NCBI GenBank assembly: GCA_002946415.1
Contig: NJPS01000062.1
Span: 992,001-1,056,000 of the forward strand
Direction of reading: 5' to 3'
DNA length: 64,000 nucleotides
DNA from: Rutstroemia sp. NJR-2017a BVV2
Taxonomy: Eukaryota > Ascomycota > Leotiomycetes > Helotiales > Rutstroemiaceae
Both the position numbers and the translations under genes were made by a program. This document shows positions 57,320-64,000 of the stretch, one piece after another. A model generated the notes under the pieces. That model was not told the origin of the DNA and ran no database searches. It saw only the letters and a program-made list of their open reading frames with translations. Position 1 is the stretch's first letter. Each line of letters starts with the position of its first letter.

Positions 57320-58648
57320 ATGACGAGACTTGGAGCCACTGTCGGAAAGATTTTCCATAAGGATCGCCAGCTCAAAGCGAAATGGGATCGTATTAATGGC
57401 GTCGAACTACCAAGATCATCTCACACGGTCTCTGTTGTGGCTGGTCGAGCCTACATCTTTGGCGGGGAAATCAATCCTCGCGAACCCGTCGACAACGACA
57501 TGCATGTTATTACATTACCTTCCGGCACTGTTACGTCTGCCGACTATCGAGCTATTCCAGCTAAGTCCGAAACTGCAGGAGGCGAGGTTCCTGAGAAGAG
57601 AGTCGGACATACCGCGAGCGTTATTGGGGAGCGAATATTCTATTTTGGAGGCAGAGGCGGCAAAGACATGAAGCCACTCGAGGAGAATGGCAGAGTGTGG
57701 ATCTACGATACGAGGACGGATCATTGGTCGTTCATAGACCCACTAGATGGTACTCCATTCCCTGCTGCAAGATCCTACCATTCAAGCGTCGCTATCGAGA
57801 AACCAGAGCCGCCGAGTATGAAAGGCATAAAGTACGACCAGGCTACAGAAGAACCACGAATTGGGAAAATAGCAGAGAATGCGAAAACAGATGAGAGTCA
57901 AGGCGGTCATGGTACTTTGTTCATTCACGCAGGATGTCCAAACTCTGGAAGAACAAATGATCTTTGGGCGCTAGATGTCAATTCCAAAACCTGGAGAGAG
58001 TTTCCCTCAGCACCAGGCAACCCGAGAGGTGGTGCTTCTATCGCCATATCGAAGCAGCGGATTTACAGATATGGGGGGTTCAACGGAGAAAGCGAGGAAG
58101 GAGGATATCTTGATATTCTAGAACTTGGGCTGGATACGTTTAACGACAAAGGTGGCTCAGGAGAATTGGGAGTTACCCCTAAAGGAGAATGGGAGAGATT
58201 AGACTTCAAGGAGGAGAGCATGGAGTTCCCAGGAAACAGAAGTGTAGCCGGAATGCACACAATATCCACTGGGATGGGACGCGAGTATTTGGTCCTTCTC
58301 CTTGGTGAGAAAGACCCTAGCTCCCAAGGGCATGAGGGAGCTGGAAAGTTCTGGAGCGATGTATGGGCGTTCCAATGTCCACCGAAAGGAATGACTGGCG
58401 CGAGTTTCAAGGATGCAACTTGGCAGGCTCTAGGAAGGGAAACGGGCGAGGGAATGTGGAGTAGAGTAACCGTCTCAGACGCGGAAGGTGCTGAAGGAGA
58501 CGATGTTAGGAAGCTTGTACCTGGCGAGAGGGGCTGGTTCGCTAGTTCGTCGATGGGAGACGTGGAGATGCGTGGTATTTTACTCTGGGGTGGACTCAAT
58601 GGAAAGAATGAACGGGAGGGCAGTGGTTTTATATTGACGATTGGATGA
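57320..58648 (+). CDS. Kelch-repeat protein
   Basis: Single exon, 442 residues, from ATG 57320. The frame is open upstream to 57191 but has no ATG there. Kelch-type blades are visible as Gly-Gly pairs with spaced aromatic residues: PRSSHTVSVVAGRAYIFGGE, KRVGHTASVIGERIFYFGGR, PAARSYHSSVAIEKPE, TLFIHAGCPNSGRTNDLWAL, PRGGASIAISKQRIYRYGGF and GILLWGGLNGKNEREGSGF, consistent with a six-bladed propeller. It resembles fungal kelch proteins close to plant nitrile-specifier/thiocyanate-forming proteins, but no catalytic assignment is possible. No signal peptide, so cytosolic or nuclear. The C-terminal blade is closed by the N-terminal strand in the usual way. Confidence 0.9.
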   Translation: MTRLGATVGKIFHKDRQLKAKWDRINGVELPRSSHTVSVVAGRAYIFGGEINPREPVDNDMHVITLPSGTVTSADYRAIPAKSETAGGEVPEKRVGHTASVIGERIFYFGGRGGKDMKPLEENGRVWIYDTRTDHWSFIDPLDGTPFPAARSYHSSVAIEKPEPPSMKGIKYDQATEEPRIGKIAENAKTDESQGGHGTLFIHAGCPNSGRTNDLWALDVNSKTWREFPSAPGNPRGGASIAISKQRIYRYGGFNGESEEGGYLDILELGLDTFNDKGGSGELGVTPKGEWERLDFKEESMEFPGNRSVAGMHTISTGMGREYLVLLLGEKDPSSQGHEGAGKFWSDVWAFQCPPKGMTGASFKDATWQALGRETGEGMWSRVTVSDAEGAEGDDVRKLVPGERGWFASSSMGDVEMRGILLWGGLNGKNEREGSGFILTIG

Positions 58649-58992
58649 ACAACTTAACCATCAGGTTGGGAAAAGTACTTGGCCAAACTAACTGCAGGCA
58701 AATACAGTGGGAGCATACGTTGGGAATTAAGCATCATGATGGACGTGTGTCAAATGTTACTAGGATTTATGAATGACTACGATAAATGAGCCAAATGAAT
58801 CTCGTTATCTCTACCCCTCTATCGGTGCTCGCCTAATTAGGAAATAAGCTATCGCAATGACCCCGCCATGTATGCTTTCAACATGCATATATATTATCAC
58901 ATCTCCATGATTTGCGTGTTGTATAGCTGTAATCCTCCAATATTCACATCTACCGCTGCTTCGCCGCACAGTTTCATACCCCCCCAAAGAAA
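58649..58992. promoter_or_regulatory. Spacer and promoter of the deaminase gene
   Basis: 344 bases between two genes on the same strand. No gene seen. Confidence 0.45.
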
Positions 58993-59616
58993 ATGTCCCA
59001 CGAAGCCAAACTCACCTCGGCCGCCGCCGAAGCCCTCGTCCCCGACCTCTTCCCAAAACGGGAAGCGATCACGCCCGCCCAAATCGAAGCCGCCATCCAT
59101 GCATGTCTAGAAGTACAACGACGCGCAGTATCACTAGGCAAACGTCCCTTTGCCGCATGCCTCCTAGGTCCCGACAACCAGACCGTTCTCCTGACGCATC
59201 AGAGTGTTGACCAAGTCAATCACGCGGAAAGCTCTTTGGCGCGTTTGGCGTACTGTCATTACCCGAAGGAGTACTTGTGGAGGTGTACTTTGGTTAGTAC
59301 ATGGGAGCCGTGTGCTATGTGTTCATGTATTTCTTTTCCACTTGTTTCTTTTCTCATCTGTGTGATGCTGATGTATGCAACAGCGACGGCGTATTGGGCG
59401 CATATTGGGCGGATTATTTATGCGGCGACGAATGAACAGCTGGCGGGCTTGACGGGACCGGGAAATAAGGAGAATTTTACGCTGAAATGGCATACGAGAG
59501 ATGTCTTGGTTGGGCAGCAGAAGGATATTGAGATTATTGGGCCGGTGGAGGGGATGGATAAGGTGGTTGTGGAGGAGAGTGATGTTTACTGGAGTAAGAC
59601 CAGAGCTCAATCTTGA
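58993..59616 (+). CDS. CMP/dCMP deaminase-family (guanine/cytosine deaminase-like) protein
   Basis: Exons 58993-59326 and 59384-59616 (188 residues). The zinc-deaminase signature is complete: H77-A78-E79 (VNHAESSLARL) and P106-C-A-M-C110 (WEPCAMCSSTAYWAHIGRII). This makes it a catalytically competent-looking member of the cytidine deaminase superfamily, in the branch with guanine deaminase GuaD/TadA-like small-molecule enzymes. The base deaminated is not predictable. The 57-bp intron lies directly after the second zinc-ligand Cys and contains no stop, so retention would insert 19 residues beside the active site. The ATG at 58993 is the first in frame and follows AAAATG. It is convergent with the cyclase-family gene. 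Confidence 0.9.
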   Translation: MSHEAKLTSAAAEALVPDLFPKREAITPAQIEAAIHACLEVQRRAVSLGKRPFAACLLGPDNQTVLLTHQSVDQVNHAESSLARLAYCHYPKEYLWRCTLVSTWEPCAMCSCISFPLVSFLICVMLMYATATAYWAHIGRIIYAATNEQLAGLTGPGNKENFTLKWHTRDVLVGQQKDIEIIGPVEGMDKVVVEESDVYWSKTRAQS

Positions 59617-59937
59617 AGTTTATGTAGTATTCGAGCGCGGTGTAGAAAGCTGTTTGTGTATCAAATCTTGCATATCACGTTTGCTTGAGGTATCCCTGGA
59701 ATTAGATTAACTTACTGTATGTACGAGACGGAAAAACATCAATGATAACTCCACAACAGTCTTAGGTGGAAGGGCTCCAGACTTAGTTGCGGGTCAAAGA
59801 ATCGGATCAGTGGATTGCGGTGACATCTAGAGAGACTATGCCGTCAAATCTTTACATTCTTGACTATACTACAAACCAGCAGCATCTTACACCACATCTT
59901 ACACCACTTAAACATATTGATTGGAGCTTTCTCCCCT
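59617..59937. other. Convergent spacer
   Basis: 321 bases between the deaminase and cyclase-family 3' ends. Nothing coding. Confidence 0.5.
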
Positions 59938-61203
59938 TTAGAAAATAGCGAGAGCATTCCCGTGACTAGAAACCCCTCCAACACAATGATTGGGAGCACT
60001 AGTAACGAAGAAAGTCCACCTTCCCTTTTCCTTGCACGTCTTTGCCAGTTTCTCCAAATCGAACATCTCCCCCAAAGGCATGCCCCAGAGAGCCAAGATA
60101 TATTCGTGTAGATAATAATGTTCCTTCGATGGCCAGGCCTCAAAAGCAGGTGCATCTCCAGCCACCGCAGAAAAATAACAGTCATGCAGCCAATCAAGCA
60201 TTGCTTCTTCTTGCTTGACTCCAGCCCATCGTTGGCCATCGTCTGGCCCAAAAGAATGTGGTCGTAATGCTGCAGCCGCTCGCGCTTCTGGAGATTTGCT
60301 GTAATATGTCGAAACAAAGCCGGAACGAATGAACAATAGATCTCCGATTTGGATGTCTCCGCCTTTGGATGCTGGACGAATATCGATTCCTTGAGATTTG
60401 CCCGCAGCTTCAAGCTCGCTGTATGAAATGGTGTGACAATCGAAGGGATCTACGTGTATTCGTTAGAGCAAGAACGTACATTTTCTCCTACAAGTGTCTG
60501 TACTCACCATAAACAATGCCATTCTCATTTGCATAGCTCCAGTAATCAATCAAGATCCCTCTTCCGGCAATTCCATGCTCCGCCCAATGATGTATGCCGC
60601 ATTTATTAGGGTCCTGCTCCTCTCCTATGATATCTTTTGCCTTAGTCCCGTTGTAGAATGTCGCGGAGGGCATGTGAGCGATATGCCTAAATCCATCCCA
60701 CTGGGTTCCCGATTGAGTGTTCAAACTATACTTGTCGTCAAAGGCCATATCCGGAGCTATTTCCTTGATGGTATGTTCAAACGGCTCTCGACCAAAAGCT
60801 GGAGTGTTGGGCACATGGAGGGGCAAGTTCAGTGGCACTATCTCTCCACTCTGGATCTCATTCGAAGCGACCGTGACTCGTCCAGGCGTCAAGAGATTCA
60901 ATCGACCAATCTACTCTATCGTTAGCACTATTTCTCGGGCATATAGGTCGGTAAGAAGAGCTCACATAATCGTCATTGCCCCATACCCACGCACTTCTAC
61001 ATGTCAGCAAAGTTCTGGAATCTGATGATCTTTCTCAACACTTACGCTCCTTCCGGGGCATCTTCTCGGAGAGGGACGTCCTTTCTGAGGGGGAACTTGG
61101 TGGAATTCGGATCAAACGGGATCGTCGTGGCGGTCTTGTTGCCCGTTATGAAGTCCGCGACTTTCGTAAGCCTGCCGTATGCTTTTGACTGTATATCCGA
61201 CAT
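59938..61203 (-). CDS. Cyclase-family metal hydrolase (kynurenine-formamidase-like)
   Basis: Exons in coding order: 61203-61046, 60996-60966 (31 nt), 60910-60508 and 60449-59938 (367 residues). The small second exon gives SAWVWGNDDY, followed by IGRLNLLTPGRV. The cyclase superfamily (PF04199, which includes bacterial KynB) is recognised by SGTQWDGFRHIAH in place of the usual HxGTHxDxPxH, plus HHWAEHGIAGRGILIDYW and GDIQIGDLLFIRSGF. The first metal-binding His of the motif is thus Gln-containing TQWDGF, as in many fungal members. The C-terminus, PNHCVGGVSSHGNALAIF, is typical. Substrate is unknown; relatives hydrolyse amides or lactones of small molecules. The start codon is 386 bases from the divergent HTH-HD gene. 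Confidence 0.92.
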
Positions 61204-61589
61204 TCTTGCAAGTCTTGATGTTCAAATAAAGGACGGATGCCTGCTTTATACAAGCACTTAAAATCCGGTAGTACAAGTATGACTATGACTTCCCCGCTCC
61301 AGAACTTAATCAGTCGGTGGGGAATAGACCATGACATCCGAGGCAATGACGCGGCTATGCTAACTATTCACATCTTCATAAATTCGATCTTTGATGTTTG
61401 AGAAATATTCAACGTTAGGCTCGGTACTACTGTTGACGAAGTGAAGCCAAAAAGACACCTGCATCGTCGTGTCCACTCGGACCAAACTGCACGAATCCAA
61501 AAAAGATACCCAGAATATGAAAATGATTTGTAGATTTACATCTCAGACTAACTTTTCACTTCATGATACCTTAGGTACTGCAACCGCCA
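61204..61589. promoter_or_regulatory. Bidirectional promoter region
   Basis: 386 bases between the divergent starts of the cyclase-family gene and the HTH-HD fusion gene. Confidence 0.5.
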
Positions 61590-62777
61590 ATGGCTCTAAA
61601 CCTTTCATTTGGAGATATGGGCGATGAAGAAGAAAGACAACTCACTCCAGAGAGTGAGCCCACAATTCAAAAGCGGAGACCTGGCCGCCCCCGGAAAACT
61701 GACCTTGGTCCCTACAAAGATCTTATTGTGAAGCTTTTTTGCGAAGAGAACAAAAGCACAATTGAGATATCCCAAAAGCTAAGTTCGGAATTGGATCTCG
61801 ACGTATCTAATCGCACAATATCTCGCCTTTTGACAGTATGGAAGGTCACTCGGAAAAGCACGCGCGGGCCCACATCTCAGGAATTCCGAAGTCGTTTACA
61901 ATTTCACTGGAACCGAAATCTCAACGACGAAGAAATCGGACATGCGTTGATTGCAGAAGGCTTCGATATCAAGGTTAAAAATCTTGGCCGGTTGCGACAG
62001 AAGCTTGGAATGAGAAGGAGATCCCGATATCCCGAATACAGAGAATTTTCAAAAGAAGAGGGGACACGATCGACGTCGCAGACGAATACCACCATTCCAA
62101 GACCGCAGAAGAAAAGGAAAGATATGGCGAATAATGCTGGATTAATATCGAAAGTTACGGCCTATGTGGAAGAATATATGAGTGCTTATGATGGATCGCA
62201 CGATTACAACCATATCAAACGCGTTACTGGACTCGCTCACAAAATATATACCGAGGTGAAGGCACAAGCAGATACGCCAGTATTGGACCTGCAAGTCGTT
62301 ACATTGGCGGCGCTCCTGCACGACGTTGGCGATAAGAAGTATTTGAAAGCTGGCCAAGATGGGAACACTCTAGTTCATGCGACGCTGTTAGGGTTTGGTG
62401 CAGAGGAGGCAGTCGCTGCCAAAGTCCAGAGAATTGTTCTAGGCGTCTCATATTCGAGCGAGATAAAAGACCCGACAGCGGTTCAGGAGTTAATTCAGAA
62501 GCATCCGGAACTAGCAATCGTGCAAGATGCAGATAGACTGGATGCAATAGGGGCTGTTGGGATTGGAAGAACATTCACATTCGGAGGAGCTAAAGGTGCG
62601 CGGAATATGGGCGAAACCATACAACATTTCGATGACAAACTGGAAAGACTAGAAGGAATGATGAAGACGGAACCAGGGAAGCGAATGGCTCGCGAGCGGA
62701 CGGAAAGATTAAAGATCTTTAAACAATGGTGGGAAGAGGAACAAACAGAGGCTGAGGGTTTGTTACGACCAAAATGA
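61590..62777 (+). CDS. HTH/AT-hook plus HD-domain fusion protein
   Basis: Single uninterrupted exon, 395 residues from ATG 61590. The first half (1-178) looks like a DNA-binding module. It has an AT-hook-like KRRPGRPRK (28-36), a helix-turn-helix-like segment IVKLFCEENKSTIEISQKLS then SNRTISRLLTVWKVTRKS, and a second similar unit LNDEEIGHALIAEGFDIKVK ... LGRLRQKLGMRRRSR, reminiscent of Clr5-type fungal and transposase-like HTH pairs. After a Lys-rich linker, residue 179 (MANNAG) begins a complete HD phosphohydrolase domain: SHDYNHIKRV, LLHDVGDKKY (His244-Asp245) and VQDADRLDAIGAVGIGRTFT. HD proteins of this YedJ-like group hydrolyse phosphate esters. An internal ATG at 62124 could make the HD half alone. 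Fusion is direct from the reading frame; function is inference. Confidence 0.88.
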   Translation: MALNLSFGDMGDEEERQLTPESEPTIQKRRPGRPRKTDLGPYKDLIVKLFCEENKSTIEISQKLSSELDLDVSNRTISRLLTVWKVTRKSTRGPTSQEFRSRLQFHWNRNLNDEEIGHALIAEGFDIKVKNLGRLRQKLGMRRRSRYPEYREFSKEEGTRSTSQTNTTIPRPQKKRKDMANNAGLISKVTAYVEEYMSAYDGSHDYNHIKRVTGLAHKIYTEVKAQADTPVLDLQVVTLAALLHDVGDKKYLKAGQDGNTLVHATLLGFGAEEAVAAKVQRIVLGVSYSSEIKDPTAVQELIQKHPELAIVQDADRLDAIGAVGIGRTFTFGGAKGARNMGETIQHFDDKLERLEGMMKTEPGKRMARERTERLKIFKQWWEEEQTEAEGLLRPK

Positions 62778-64000
62778 CGAGAAATGGCTTTCTCTCCTTC
62801 TAAATGGCGATGCGTTGCCATCGGAGTAGCAGCTGTTTCGCAAATTGCATTATTACTGAGAATTCCTTGAGCTCCAGACCATTCTTGATCCGGTGTGTGT
62901 ATAGAGGGGTAGCGCAGTGTCGGTTGTTGGCCATCCTAACTCTCATGTCTGGGATATCTTCGTCTTTTTCCGGCCGTCATGACACGTTGTCACCGTCCCT
63001 GTTATGCTACATTCAAATGGTCAGACTACCACGTCTCCTGGTCTCGAGATTTTCCGATTCACTACACTGTGGTAAGGAATGGCCCGGTTCTCCAAAACCT
63101 GCACTGAACAGACACAGACACGTCACTCTGAACTTTGCAATGAAGCGAATAAGTCTGGCGCTGTCGCACAGAATCGGAGCCAACGCTGGAAGAGAGAATA
63201 TTTGCAGAGGATATGTCGTTGTGAGCGGCGTAGTAGTCGTGTGCTAGGAGAAGTTGCCTAGGTTTGAGGTCTGACAACTACTGGAGCGAACCAGCGACAC
63301 AGTTTCTTCGTATTGATGGCTAAGGGCAATGAGCTAGAAAGCTCACAGAACGTAGGATGATCGTTTGTGTTATCCTCCGAGGTATAATAATCGGCGACCT
63401 ATTACAAGGAATTCGAATTTTCATATGATTGTACTGTCCGCGCCCTTGTCCACTGCAAAAAACCGCTCAATAATTGACATCATTTCGTAAAGAGTTGTCT
63501 TCTCGGGACAGCCGAAAAGAGAAGCAACCCCGAAATGACACAAGACCCTGGTTCATCAACCGACTCTTACTATCGGTCAACACAATTCTGCTCCTCGGCA
63601 ACTTTGAGATTGAGGGTTCTAGGAATATCGTGTTGTGTCTTGTGCCTCCGTGCGTTGTCTGTCTCCGCAAAGATCTCCTCGACTCCGCCAACCAAATCCC
63701 TGTGCAGCTGTGGTGGAGGCTGCGGAGAAGGGAGATTATTGTGGAGGCAATCGACAATTACCCCGCATAAGCTTAAACTGTTTAAGACTCGAGTCAGTTG
63801 AGTTGGAAGGATTTCTAGCTCTGTTGTCGAGTCAAGCTACAACTACCGACTAGACTATCTCACATGGGAAACATCTAGCACTACTTTGTATACTAGAAAG
63901 TTGGCTCCTTGTATCTATTTGTCAAACGAAAGTAACCTTAATATTAGCTGGAACTGTAAGTGTAACACAGCGCAGACAGATAGGTCAATTCATCTCTCTA
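62778..64000. other. 3' intergenic region
   Basis: 1.2 kb without a supported gene. Several open frames of 60-150 codons on both strands show no recognisable features. Confidence 0.45.

Noticed and set aside
58063..58599. 178-codon minus-strand frame rich in Ser and Pro
   Set aside because: Shadow of the kelch gene, whose blades are clear on the plus strand.
1..64000. Secondary-metabolite or catabolic gene cluster
   Set aside because: No synthase, P450 or pathway-specific gene set; the transporters and enzymes present do not share an evident pathway.

Overview
The window is nuclear DNA of a filamentous ascomycete. The genes have short GT-AG introns (about 46-130 bp, one near 250 bp). Gene types restricted to or typical of Pezizomycotina are present: a HET-domain protein, a HeLo-like/ankyrin protein, a DUF3425 bZIP factor and FEN2/Dal5-type permeases. 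The overall flavour of the proteins suggests Leotiomycetes (Helotiales), but that placement is an inference. I see no viral, plasmid or intact transposon sequence and no rRNA, tRNA or CRISPR array. I count 24 probable protein genes, one gene with a doubtful 3' end and one probable pseudogene. Exon boundaries were set by hand from splice signals and reading phase.

Layout. 1-8.8 kb: a FEN2-like permease truncated by the window edge, peptidyl-tRNA hydrolase 2, a second MFS transporter, and a DOMON-cytochrome b561 membrane protein. 10.1-14.3 kb: a large HeLo-like N-terminus/ankyrin protein with a displaced C-terminal reading frame. 15.7-18.7 kb: a 1000-residue single-exon nuclear-looking protein of unknown function. 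19.9-21.1 kb: a secreted alpha/beta hydrolase. 22-29 kb is gene-poor. It holds a 64-codon membrane microprotein and a degenerate member of a fungal family of unknown function with two in-frame TAG codons, lying between two 33-bp direct repeats. 29-36 kb: a KpsF/GutQ-like sugar isomerase, a short secreted peptide, a WW protein, an extended cytochrome b5 and an alkaline ceramidase with a 13-nt microexon. 37-46 kb: an anion:cation symporter, a hotdog thioesterase, an RluA-type pseudouridine synthase and a bZIP factor followed by a perfect 21-bp inverted repeat. 46.8-64 kb: a SNF2/ERCC6L2-like helicase, a HET protein, a Tpt1-like protein without its catalytic motifs, an OMA1-like protease, a kelch protein, a Zn-dependent deaminase, a cyclase-family hydrolase and an HTH-HD fusion protein.

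The genes do not form a metabolic cluster. They are mostly housekeeping genes mixed with incompatibility-type genes (HET, HeLo/ankyrin). Three close divergent pairs share short promoter regions: thioesterase/pseudouridine synthase, OMA1/kelch and cyclase/HTH-HD. The observations most worth a second look are the Tpt1-like pseudoenzyme, the HTH-HD fusion, the ankyrin gene's shifted 3' frame, the stop-bearing pseudogene between direct repeats, two independent GC-AG introns, the ceramidase microexon and the hairpin at 46.0 kb.
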